Part shown: positions 40,731 to 49,100 of the stretch, piece by piece
Layout: every line of letters starts with the position of its first letter
How positions within the stretch are numbered: position 1 is the first letter of the stretch
Source: Mycoavidus sp. HKI
GTDB taxonomy: Bacteria; Pseudomonadota; Gammaproteobacteria; Burkholderiales; Burkholderiaceae
DNA: 64,000 nucleotides
NCBI RefSeq assembly: GCF_020023735.2
Contig: NZ_CP076444.2
Location: forward strand, 883,501 to 947,500
Reading direction: 5' to 3'
Position numbers and translations under genes: made by a program
Notes under the pieces: model-generated
What the model was told of the DNA's origin: nothing
The model's database searches: none
Seen by the model: the letters and a program-made list of their open reading frames with translations, nothing else

Positions 40731-41914
40731 GTTATATCTAATAGTCTTTTCTGGATCATTTTAAGAGAAGTTGCGCTGACGCCAGCTTCTTTTGCATATT
40801 CTTTCCACTTTGCAACAGCGGCTTTCACTTGATCAATTATTTGTAAAGCATTTGCTTTTTTGATGCCGCTCATTTCTGCAAGTCTTAACAGATGGGGCAG
40901 GGTTGGCTTTTTGCCTTCCCCCATGATCATTGTGCAATGTTCTCCAGCGGGGCCGGACGAAAAAGTCAGGTCATAAGCAGGTGACACAGACCACACCCCA
41001 TTTTTATCCATTAAAAAAGAAAAATTCTTCGCATGATCATCGCGGTTGCAAGCGAATACATTAAAGACAGCCGCTCGAAACTGTTTTTCGCATTCATGTA
41101 TTTTTTTAGTTAACCAAAGCGTGGCTTGCATAATGTTCTCGTAATCTAGGTTGGGAATACGGTGATCGCTATGAAATAGACCGCTCACGGTGTGCATATG
41201 TAGGCGTTGTCCATTGATACAATCAAAGCGCCGTACACCAAAATATCCAGGTCCTTTTCGAGATGCAAAAAGTTTTGCGGGTGGAACGTTCAGACCAGCC
41301 TCTTTGGCCATGAGGTGATAAGCATATTCGATGGGTCCAATATCGTTGGAATCAAATAAAGAGCGAAACTTAATGATCCATTCTTCTCCATCTATCTGTG
41401 TCAGGATTTTAGGGCGCGCACCCGCAGAAGAACCATTCATTGCAAGCAGCTCCTCGACAAACTGATCGTTATCGTTGACTTGAAATTGACATACTTCGCT
41501 CGCAATTTCATCTAAATTTTTTTGATGAGTGAGAGCTGGGTCTTCTATTCCCGGCTGGTAAACCAGAGCGCCCATGCCTGATTTGCCTACATAAGCGAGT
41601 CGATCTAAAGGTGAGAGTTGTTCTGGATGGATGCTAAGTTTCATCAGCTTTCGATCAAGCAGCAAGCGCCCCCATCCATCTGGCAAGCTATCATTAAAAA
41701 TACCAAATAAGCCATCAAAAACCTGATCCCGGCACGCTATCATGCCGGCTTTAAGAGGGAGCTTAAAAGGGGAGAGTTCTAATCCTGTTTTTATAAAATC
41801 AGGATGATATTCAAAAAATATGATTCGGTCTTTTAGCGCGAGCTGCCCCATTGCGAGCGTTTCTTTCCCGCGCATAAAAGAAACTTGCACAACAGATTGA
41901 TTTTTAAAGCTCAT
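40721..41914 (-). CDS. HipA-family serine/threonine kinase toxin
   Basis: A 397-residue HipA-like kinase of a type II toxin-antitoxin pair; in E. coli HipA phosphorylates glutamyl-tRNA synthetase. Visible features are the N-terminal HipA domain (GRLLLDRKLMKL), SAGARPKIL in the activation region, the catalytic segment NRDDHAKNFSFLMD and PAYDLTFS for metal binding. It overlaps the upstream HTH antitoxin by 4 bases (ATGA). All key residues seem present. The substrate here is unknown. Confidence 0.9.
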   Translation of the reverse strand: MSFKNQSVVQVSFMRGKETLAMGQLALKDRIIFFEYHPDFIKTGLELSPFKLPLKAGMIACRDQVFDGLFGIFNDSLPDGWGRLLLDRKLMKLSIHPEQLSPLDRLAYVGKSGMGALVYQPGIEDPALTHQKNLDEIASEVCQFQVNDNDQFVEELLAMNGSSAGARPKILTQIDGEEWIIKFRSLFDSNDIGPIEYAYHLMAKEAGLNVPPAKLFASRKGPGYFGVRRFDCINGQRLHMHTVSGLFHSDHRIPNLDYENIMQATLWLTKKIHECEKQFRAAVFNVFACNRDDHAKNFSFLMDKNGVWSVSPAYDLTFSSGPAGEHCTMIMGEGKKPTLPHLLRLAEMSGIKKANALQIIDQVKAAVAKWKEYAKEAGVSATSLKMIQKRLLDITSV

Positions 41915-42198
41915 TGTCGCCCTCTTTGACGTGTTTTATCTTTCATGAGCGCATCAATCGAGACAAAACTCTCCGGATCTGCTTTTTTAAAGAGCTCTTT
42001 GAATTCTTCAAACGCATCCAAAATAACCGCAAGTTTAAGGAGTGATTCAAGGGATATTTTTCCTGTGCGCTCAAATTTTTTCAGCACTCCAAAACTCACG
42101 CCGGAACGTTCTGCCAAGCTCTTTTGACTGAAGTTCAACGCTAGCCTTTTAGCCCGCATTTGCTTTGCAATATGCTCTGCCATGCGCTGGGGAGTCAT
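41911..42198 (-). CDS. HipB-like antitoxin, XRE-family HTH
   Basis: The HTH is QKSLAERSGVSFGVLKKFERTGKISLESLLKLAVIL. The ATG at 42198 (MTPQRMAEHIAKQMR) gives 95 residues; an alternative ATG lies at 42216 and the frame is open to 42321. It precedes the kinase with a 4-base overlap and should both neutralise it and repress the operon. The AT-rich DNA upstream to about 42300 probably contains the promoter and operators. Confidence 0.85.
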   Translation of the reverse strand: MTPQRMAEHIAKQMRAKRLALNFSQKSLAERSGVSFGVLKKFERTGKISLESLLKLAVILDAFEEFKELFKKADPESFVSIDALMKDKTRQRGRQ

Positions 42199-42315
42199 AA
42201 AAAATATAGATATCATAGTATCTTTTATATTTAAAAATTCAGTATAGTAGATATTATAATGTACTTTATTGTTTTTATTTATATTGTCTAAAAAACTCGT
42301 GCCCTGCCTAAAATA

Positions 42316-42542
42316 CTGCACGTCGATGCCACTGGGCTCTTGGCCTCAAGCAAGGTGTGGTAGCTGTGCAGTCCGGTATTACCCAAGAATCTCTTTCACG
42401 TTTTGAACGCGGGCATGTCCCTGAATTTGGCTCGCGTAAGTTGCTGGCTGTACTCGCTGTACTTGGTATGGAGCTTTACTTTATTAAAACGGTGCCTGGG
42501 GGCTCTCTTGATGGATTGCGCAGAGAGCGGGGTGGCTTATGA
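42316..42542 (+). pseudogene. Truncated XRE-type regulator fragment
   Basis: The reading frame GLKQGVVAVQSGITQESLSRFERGHVPEFGSRKLLAVLAVLGMEL is an HTH-regulator segment. It has lost its N-terminus, which ran from the hipB side, and could at best start internally at 42357. A remnant of another antitoxin-type gene is likely. Confidence 0.5.
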
Positions 42543-42579
42543 CGCTCTCAATTTATGTGTGTGACTCACAGACATTGAT

Positions 42580-42614
42580 ATATCCATCTTTACACATGAG
42601 GTAAAGATGGATAT
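42580..42614 (+). terminator. 14-bp perfect hairpin
   Basis: ATATCCATCTTTAC and GTAAAGATGGATAT flank a 7-base loop. It lies 38 bases after the HTH fragment, with no U-run. A second imperfect structure (AGGGCCGAC at 42652, GTCGGCCCT at 42692) follows, just downstream of fabI on the minus strand, and may be the fabI terminator. Confidence 0.35.
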
Positions 42615-42708
42615 TTAAATAACGCTAGAAAATTGCGTTAGAGCTTTTGCTAGGGCCGACAAAATAACCGTTTTGCGGAGCACAAGGTTGCGTCGGCCCT
42701 TTGCGTTT

Positions 42709-43500
42709 TTACTCTTCAGTTGCAGCCATACCTGCAGCAACCGCATTAAAGCCACTGTCTACGTGCATGATTTCTGCACTCACGCCAGCTGCTAAATCGG
42801 ATAATAAAAAGGCGGCGGCATTACCGACTTGTTCAATGCCGACATTGCGGCGTAAAGGCGCATGAGTTTCTACAAAATCTAAAATCTTGCCAAAACCTTT
42901 GATGCCGCTGGCGGCCAAGGTCTTAATCGGGCCAGCCGAAATAGCGTTAACCCGAATACCTTTAGGGCCGAGCGAGGAGGCCAAATAACGTACGCTGGCT
43001 TCAAGCGAGGCTTTGGCTAGGCCCATGGTGTTATAGTTGGGGACAACTTTTTCAGCGCCAAAATAAGTCAGTGTTAACAACGATGCGTCGGCTGATAAAA
43101 GAGGCAGAGCAGCTTTAGCGAGTGCTGGAAAACTATAGGCCGAAATATCGTGTGCGATCTTGAAGTTTTCACGCGTGAGGCCATCCAGAAAATCACCCGC
43201 GATGGCTTCGCGCGGTGCAAAGCCGATTGCGTGGACTAATCCATCAAGGTGGTCCCAGTGTGCTTTCAGCGCGGTGAAGGTCTCTTCAATTTGCGTATCG
43301 TCAGCCACATCGCAGGGGAAAACTAACTCACTACCAAATTCCTTGGCAAAGCCTGTGACCCGTTCTTTGAACCGTTCACCCACATAAGTGAAGGCGAGTT
43401 CAGCCCCTTCACGATGACACGCTTGCGCAATGCCGTAGGCAATCGAGCGGTTTGACAAAAGTCCGGTGAGCAAAATGCGTTTACCAGCGAGAAAGCCCAT
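42709..43500 (-). CDS. fabI: Enoyl-[acyl-carrier-protein] reductase (NADH)
   Basis: Last reductive step of fatty acid elongation. A 263-residue short-chain dehydrogenase fold with the FabI-type cofactor loop ([15 protein letters not shown] form) and the catalytic pattern [30 protein letters not shown], which contains the two tyrosines and the lysine. Length is standard. Confidence 0.95.
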   Translation of the reverse strand: MGFLAGKRILLTGLLSNRSIAYGIAQACHREGAELAFTYVGERFKERVTGFAKEFGSELVFPCDVADDTQIEETFTALKAHWDHLDGLVHAIGFAPREAIAGDFLDGLTRENFKIAHDISAYSFPALAKAALPLLSADASLLTLTYFGAEKVVPNYNTMGLAKASLEASVRYLASSLGPKGIRVNAISAGPIKTLAASGIKGFGKILDFVETHAPLRRNVGIEQVGNAAAFLLSDLAAGVSAEIMHVDSGFNAVAAGMAATEE

Positions 43501-43845
43501 AAATACTCCGTAATATTAAGAAAGTGTAGCGTTCACTCGTGTGATGCTTGGAACGAACGGGATTTTGGGTACAATTCTCGCACATTGCAACTAAAATTGC
43601 CTATTTCATAAAAACCGGACTATGAAAGAGCACTTTTTTGCTGGTGTTAGGACAGCTTATCGTGCCGCTTCGTGTTCTTCCGAAAGCCTCTTTGTGACTT
43701 GTCATTTGGGCTATGATTGACTAGCATGGAGTGTAATAGGTTGTTTCCGCTGGTGTTTTTATTTTTCGGTTGAGTTAATAAACATTTATAATGCTAGCCG
43801 AACTTCCTTGAAATCGGCATTTTGCTGTGTATTTTTTTATTACCT
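43501..43845. other. Divergent intergenic region fabI/NlpC
   Basis: 345 bases without a gene. It must hold both promoters; I see no clear consensus pair. Confidence 0.5.
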
Positions 43846-44463
43846 ATGCATCAAAAAATTCTAAATTTATTTCGTGCGCGTACCCTGCTAGGTTTCTTTA
43901 CAGGCTTGCTCATATTAAATTCAAGCACAGTTTTTGCTGAAAAAAATTCATACCTCAACAACTTCAATTTTGACTCTCATGTCCTGACGGAAGGTAGAGC
44001 AGAGAGTCACCCCCGAAAATTATCGGGCGCTCCTATTCAAGAGCCACACACTTTTTTAGCGGACATGGCGACTAAGGCAAGCAACGTCGTTGCCAGCGCT
44101 TTGAACATGATTGGCGTACGGTATCGCTGGGGGGGCAACACCCCGGATTCGGGACTGGATTGCAGCGGTTTTGTTCGTTATGTGTATCAAAACACGCTTG
44201 GCTTCACGTTGCCGCGCCGCGCGGTGGACATGAGTCGGGTCGGCGAGAAAATTATTAAAGTGACTGACCTAAAGCCCGGCGATCTCGTATTTTTTAATAC
44301 GATGCGCCGCACTTTCTCGCATGTAGGCATTTATATTGGCGATAACAAATTCGTTCACTCGCCTTCTACCGGCAATAACATTCGGGTTGATGCATTGAAT
44401 AACCGTTATTGGGAAAAACGTTACACGGGTGCGCGCCGGATTGAAGCACTGTTGGCTGGGTAG
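43846..44463 (+). CDS. NlpC/P60 family peptidoglycan hydrolase
   Basis: Exported cysteine endopeptidase that cuts cell-wall stem peptides. The start at 43846 (MHQKILNLFRARTLLGFFTGLLILNSSTVFA) gives a signal peptide, probably cut after VFA. The catalytic domain (residues about 85-205) has Cys in LDCSGFVRYVY and His in FSHVGIYIGDNKFVHSPS. 205 residues. Placement beside fabI fits Burkholderia order. Confidence 0.9.
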   Translation: MHQKILNLFRARTLLGFFTGLLILNSSTVFAEKNSYLNNFNFDSHVLTEGRAESHPRKLSGAPIQEPHTFLADMATKASNVVASALNMIGVRYRWGGNTPDSGLDCSGFVRYVYQNTLGFTLPRRAVDMSRVGEKIIKVTDLKPGDLVFFNTMRRTFSHVGIYIGDNKFVHSPSTGNNIRVDALNNRYWEKRYTGARRIEALLAG

Positions 44464-44653
44464 TGCGTGTTAGTTTAGTAACTGATGTTACTGAGCAGGC
44501 CTATCTTGTGCTTGATGATATTTTAAGAACACTATGCATGGGGTTACTCCTGGGCGCTTATGCGCTGGTTTAATAAAGATTCGCACCTCTATCAAACCGG
44601 GTAACCGGACCTCTTGGCAAGGCCTTACTGTACGATTAAGTTGGAACCAATGC

Positions 44654-46085
44654 AGCTTAAGGCATATCCTTATACACAACTCAAAATATCTGGTTTTGGC
44701 GCGCCCAGCGTAGACCCTGAGCAAAGGCAGTAACCTGCTGTAATCCTTGCCAGATGGTTTTTACGCCGGGCTCGCCATCCCCTTTTCGGCCTAAGAATCC
44801 ACCCAACATCGCAATAAGCCGCACTACTTCATTGAGTCGAGGCGTCTTTTTTGGCACAGGTTTTTTCATGAGAAGATACGCGGCTTGCCATTCCTCTGGC
44901 TCAAACAGCAGTTCTGCTTCCAGATCAGGGCAAGTACGGCCTAGTCTCATCAAGCGAGCGATTCGCCAAGCCACCACCATATAGACCGCCAGCGCCCTCT
45001 CTAACTTTTCGATAGCCCCTAGTTGCAGCGCCTCGACGCGACAGCCGTTTTTGAGAACGTGGAAGAACATCTCAATCTCCCAGCGAGCCCGATACCAGTC
45101 AATCAACTCCACTGCTGCGTCGAAATCAAGTACCACGCGATTAGTGAGCAAGCGCCACTCCACAGGCTTACAGCCAGACGGTACCTCCACTTCTTGGGCT
45201 ATTACGCAGGTCACTTCTAACGGGGAGCCCTTTCTATCATCAAGGACAACGCGTTTCATTCTGACTTGCTGACGTACCGCTCGAGCCTTTTGGCCATGCC
45301 GTGAGGGCATCATAAAATGCAATTCGCCTACCGCTGCCTGCGCACCGACTGCCTCCCACAGGCGAGCACCATCTGGTAGCACCCGGTTGTGACACGAGCG
45401 AATTAACCAATCCACCGGATTCCCCAGTTCGGAGGCTTTGCATATCAGTTCTAGCATGTCGGATTCACGGTCTGCCATATACACCAAACGTGTCTCGGGT
45501 AACTCGGCTGAGAGTTCTGCCAGTCGGCTATACCCTTCGATCCAGCGTATACTTTCCTTGATCCCAGACCGATTCTCTACGTCTTCTTTGGATGCACGTG
45601 CCCACATCCACGCATCTAATACGCCTAACGGTTCACGCTCCAACGATACCGCATACGTCGGGTGCAGGTACATACCTCGTTGCGCTTCGTAACACAGGGG
45701 ACCCAAGCCTTCTATCGATTGTCCGTTGAAGTTCAGTTCCGTGGTGTCTTGGATGCACAAAACGGTACGCTGCTCTTGTAAGCGCGCACGCGAACAGGAC
45801 CAGTGCGGCTCTAAAATAGACTCCCAACCTATATCCTCTTGAGATAAAAATCGATACGCCCCCTGGGTTTCCGCCCACCCTTTACATGCCCCAGGCAGAC
45901 TCGCCGTCGGCTTTTCCCCAAGACGCTCTGCAAGCAACATCAGCCTCTTGTTTAACCGCTTGTCACCTAAATCTACTGTCTTAAATTCTTTCGCTGCCCA
46001 GCTCATCTCTGCCTGTCATCTCTTTCTTTTAAAGGTTTATTGTACTTGGCTGTTTATAGTTGTGTGTAAGGACATGAGCTTAAGG
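44654..46085 (-). mobile_element. Complete IS4-family (IS50-like) insertion sequence with 9-bp duplication
   Basis: The element proper is 44663-46076 (1414 bp). The ends are CATATCCTTATACACAACT on the left and the complement of CATGTCCTTACACACAACT on the right. AGCTTAAGG flanks it at 44654-44662 and 46077-46085. It has one intact transposase gene. It is the same family as the arms of the composite transposon at 11613-22643. Confidence 0.92.
44681..46006 (-). CDS. IS4-family (Tn5-like) transposase
   Basis: 441 residues. The N-terminus (MSWAAKEFKTVDLGDKRLNKR) resembles the DNA-binding start of Tn5 transposase. The DDE triad lies in CIQDTTELNF, YMADRESDMLEL and the YRARWEIEMFFHVLKNG signature. 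No lesion is visible, so this copy could be active and might act in trans on the composite transposon. Confidence 0.94.
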   Translation of the reverse strand: MSWAAKEFKTVDLGDKRLNKRLMLLAERLGEKPTASLPGACKGWAETQGAYRFLSQEDIGWESILEPHWSCSRARLQEQRTVLCIQDTTELNFNGQSIEGLGPLCYEAQRGMYLHPTYAVSLEREPLGVLDAWMWARASKEDVENRSGIKESIRWIEGYSRLAELSAELPETRLVYMADRESDMLELICKASELGNPVDWLIRSCHNRVLPDGARLWEAVGAQAAVGELHFMMPSRHGQKARAVRQQVRMKRVVLDDRKGSPLEVTCVIAQEVEVPSGCKPVEWRLLTNRVVLDFDAAVELIDWYRARWEIEMFFHVLKNGCRVEALQLGAIEKLERALAVYMVVAWRIARLMRLGRTCPDLEAELLFEPEEWQAAYLLMKKPVPKKTPRLNEVVRLIAMLGGFLGRKGDGEPGVKTIWQGLQQVTAFAQGLRWARQNQIF

Positions 46086-46293
46086 CAGTGCCGAAATCAC
46101 TAGCTGTATGTTGGATCATCATGATTTGATTACGGTGAAAGGCCAGAATTCACGGTTTGTACAAAACTAAGAAAGCGAAAATAGAAAATCCATAAACTAC
46201 GCTGCTTTACACCCATTCTCTCAATTTTATGCCTGCCTAAATAGGGGGATAACGATCGTTTAATGGGGTATTGTTATACATAATTACCCCATT

Positions 46294-46560
46294 AGTTGGC
46301 ACCAGGGACGGCATGACATCAAACCATGGCTTGATTACTTCTGGGGAGCGTTGTTGCGCGCCTATCGAGAGTTCGAAGAACGTGTTGGTACCATCGAGTA
46401 TGGTCGAGGCAACAAGGGGGATCGGGTACGATCAGAAGTGCTCAAACGCATGTTGCCATTTTCCATATCGGAGGAGATCGAAGAAACCTGTCCAGGTGTG
46501 AGCAGAGACATGGTACGACTAGTACTGCGCTCATTAAAAATAAGTGTGTTGCAAAGAAAA
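46294..46560 (+). pseudogene. Fic-family protein, C-terminal fragment
   Basis: WHQGRHDIKPWLDYFWGALLRAYREFEERV, then GRGNKGDRVRSEVLKRMLPFSISEEIEETCPGVSRDMVRLVLRSLK: the linker and winged-helix C-terminus typical of Fic/DOC AMP-transferases. The catalytic HPFxxGNGR motif and everything before it is absent, and the tail diverges into AT-rich DNA. Confidence 0.65.
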
Positions 46561-46701
46561 ATAATTAGACTATATTAAATATAAGCGATCTGTTATGGCA
46601 GAGAAGTTTAAATAATTAAAATAATTTGAAGATTTTGGATTCGTGATTTTGAATCGAAGATCTGCTTCTCGATTTCTTTTCTGTTGTGTAAGGAGATAAT
46701 C

Positions 46702-47490
46702 ATGGGCGCCGTAGAAAGTGTTGCGCGAGGTATTGTGCATGTCGTGGAAGATGTAGGTCGGCCTCTAGAGCATGTTGCGCGTGGCGTAGGCCGAGTGGTT
46801 GAAACAACTGGGCACGTTGCATTAGATGGGGCAGAGATCGTATTGGGTAAACCGATGGAGATATTTGTCGGCCTCGGGGAGCAGGTCATTGCAAAGCCGA
46901 TAGAGCAAACTATAGATCTGATTGGAGATGTGACTGATCGGGTGGTCCAGGTGACCGAACGTGTCACGGGTTTAGTGAAGCACGTTGGAGAAAGTTTAGT
47001 TGGCATCAATAAAAAAGGTTCTGTAGAAGAACGCATACAACAGATACAAGAAGCAAAAGAGCAGTTAGTAGAGGCAAAACAAGAAGTCGGGACGATCAGT
47101 TCGGTGGTGAGCACTGAATTAAGTCGGTCGTCTGGAGAGGTAACAGAAAACCTGCACCGATTGTCAGATATGCTGGCTAATTTGTCGAATAGCATTGATA
47201 AACAAAGTAGTCATCTTGATGAGAACCTTGAGCAACTGCAAAGGGAGAAAAAAATAACTGAAGAAATGGCGCAAACAGAGCAAAAAAGGCTGGAGCTAGA
47301 GGCTCAATTAGAGAAGGCTATCACTATAAATTCTCAACAGTCTGTAACCATAGAGGAGCTCACAATCAAACAGATTAAACTGCAGGATGAATTAGATTTG
47401 ACCAGAGAGAGGTTACATAAAATAGATGAGATTGATTCATTTGAATTAGTGAATCGCAGCGGCCGGGTCTCTCCAGACCAGATTGCCTAA
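46702..47490 (+). CDS. Coiled-coil protein with amphipathic repeats
   Basis: I do not recognise the family. From the ATG at 46702 (good AAGGAG site; the frame is open from 46684) it has 262 residues. Residues 1-90 are short amphipathic, Val/Gly-rich repeats (ARGIVHVVEDVGRPLEHVARGVGRVVE), reminiscent of membrane-interacting or apolipoprotein-like helices. Residues about 100-245 are Gln/Glu/Lys-rich and predicted coiled coil. There is no signal peptide. It is convergent with the LRR-NEL gene, 25 bases away. It could be a secreted effector; this is a guess from context. Confidence 0.7.
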   Translation: MGAVESVARGIVHVVEDVGRPLEHVARGVGRVVETTGHVALDGAEIVLGKPMEIFVGLGEQVIAKPIEQTIDLIGDVTDRVVQVTERVTGLVKHVGESLVGINKKGSVEERIQQIQEAKEQLVEAKQEVGTISSVVSTELSRSSGEVTENLHRLSDMLANLSNSIDKQSSHLDENLEQLQREKKITEEMAQTEQKRLELEAQLEKAITINSQQSVTIEELTIKQIKLQDELDLTRERLHKIDEIDSFELVNRSGRVSPDQIA

Positions 47491-47515
47491 TTTTATCTGT
47501 ATGGTGCGTCATTTC

Positions 47516-48910
47516 TTATTGAATAATGTGCCGGGTTTTCAACTCGGCCCACTCGAGTTGGTTTATTTCTTGCCGTAATATATCTAGCCTATTTTCTGCA
47601 TTTTTGTTTATAACCTCAATCTGTTCTTGATATTCTTCGGATAGTTCTTCATATCGATTCTCTAATATATTAAATTCAGCGTCTCGCTGGTTTTTTAATG
47701 TATTGAATTTATCTGCATATTTTCTTTCTAGATAATGTTGCCATGCTTCATGTTCAAAAAAGAAAGTGAAGAGCTTTTCTTCTTGCTCAGCTGCTTTTAA
47801 TTTTTTCTTAACTAAATCGAGTTCTTCATCCGTAAGATTGACCAATGCAGAATAAAGCATGTCTTGCCCTTGGATCAATAGATCCCATTGTTCTCTTAAT
47901 TTTAGTTGATAGGCAAGATAAACTTCGACTTGAGTATTTGACGAAACGTGCTTTACTTTTTCACATACAATGGGCGCGAGTTCTCTTAAGCGAAATTGTT
48001 GTATAACCATTTTCTCTAATATTTCTGGCTCGATCTCTCCAGACTCAGCTTTTGCATTAAGGATAGTGTGCTCAATATTGTTGAGACCGATATCCACTCT
48101 ATTACCACACGCTCCTAGGGCATCTTTTACGAGATCAAAACAAAAAGGCCGCAAATCCTGACGTTGCTGAAGTTCAAGGAGTACATGCTGCACTCGTTGT
48201 TTTAAGCGCTCTAAGCCGATTTGGTTTTGAGCATCTGCTGTTTCCCATAATTTTGAGAGGAAGTATCTGAGGTTCTGAGCGTCGCTTATATTAACGCCGG
48301 CTTCCCAGTTATCGAACCGTGTACGGGTTTTATCAGAAGGGGGGAGCCATGGCTGAATCGCAATAGCGAGTAGTATGCGCTCAGAAATCAATTGAAGTAT
48401 TTCGTGATTATAATCAAAGATGAGTCGCTTTGGCTTATTAAATTGACGCAAGCTATATAAAAAAAGAATTGCTTCCTTGGCTTCCGCGGACAAAGGGTTA
48501 TTTCGTATATCAACGAAACAATCAGGCAATTGATTGATGGCGTCAGGCAATTCATTGAACTCATTGTTTGACAAAATGATGAGCTTTAGGCTAGATAGTC
48601 GGTTAATAAATCCAGGCAAATCATGCAATTTATTGTGCGCCAAATTTAAGATCATGGATTGATTAAATTTCTGAAATAGCCCTAATGAGGGCGGCAGTTC
48701 GCGCAAGCCTAGATGACTTAAGTCTAATTTAAAACAGTTGTCGCACTCAATGATGCGCCGGATAGCTTCTGCGCGATTTTCTTCAGGTTGTCCAAGAGAC
48801 TGCCACTGATATAATTCAGTAGTATCCGAACCCGCCGTATCTAGCGATTTCTCTCCACAGCCTATAATGGAAAATAATACGCCAAAAATGAATAAACGAA
48901 AAAAATGCAT
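47516..48910 (-). CDS. LRR-NEL protein, IpaH/SspH-type E3 ubiquitin ligase candidate
   Basis: 464 residues. A hydrophobic N-terminus ends in a lipobox-like SIIGC (Cys18). Leucine-rich repeats span about 60-140 (LDLSHLGLRELPPSLG, MILNLAHNKLHDLPGFI, LIILSNNEFNELPDAI). A NEL-type domain covers about 180-440: the segment DALGACGNRVDIGLNNIEHT matches the IpaH active site (SCEDRVALTWNNLRKT) and puts the catalytic Cys at 268. Downstream, FRLRELAPIV and VEVYLAYQLKL match the IpaH pattern (FRLEILEDIA, IEVYLAFQTML). The usual CxD motif reads CGN here. Family members ubiquitinate host proteins after type III secretion. A lipoprotein signal is unusual for them. Only eukaryotic hosts have ubiquitin, which fits an endofungal lifestyle. 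Confidence 0.82.
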   Translation of the reverse strand: MHFFRLFIFGVLFSIIGCGEKSLDTAGSDTTELYQWQSLGQPEENRAEAIRRIIECDNCFKLDLSHLGLRELPPSLGLFQKFNQSMILNLAHNKLHDLPGFINRLSSLKLIILSNNEFNELPDAINQLPDCFVDIRNNPLSAEAKEAILFLYSLRQFNKPKRLIFDYNHEILQLISERILLAIAIQPWLPPSDKTRTRFDNWEAGVNISDAQNLRYFLSKLWETADAQNQIGLERLKQRVQHVLLELQQRQDLRPFCFDLVKDALGACGNRVDIGLNNIEHTILNAKAESGEIEPEILEKMVIQQFRLRELAPIVCEKVKHVSSNTQVEVYLAYQLKLREQWDLLIQGQDMLYSALVNLTDEELDLVKKKLKAAEQEEKLFTFFFEHEAWQHYLERKYADKFNTLKNQRDAEFNILENRYEELSEEYQEQIEVINKNAENRLDILRQEINQLEWAELKTRHIIQ

Positions 48911-49100
48911 GGCCCTTATCTAAGTAGCGCCCCTATATTTAATATAGGATATAAGTGTAAAAAGTCTAATTTAGATTTGCGCACGCGGGTATTGTATTAA
49001 TCCATGCGCCAAGTTCTCGGGTGGTATGAACCTTTGTAGCAATCAGCATAGTGTATCCAATTTTTGGGGGTGCCCGATCACTACTGATATAATTTTCAAT

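Noticed and set aside
43717..43739. TTGACT and TAATAG upstream of the NlpC/P60 gene as a promoter
   Set aside because: The spacer is only 11 bases, too short for sigma-70.
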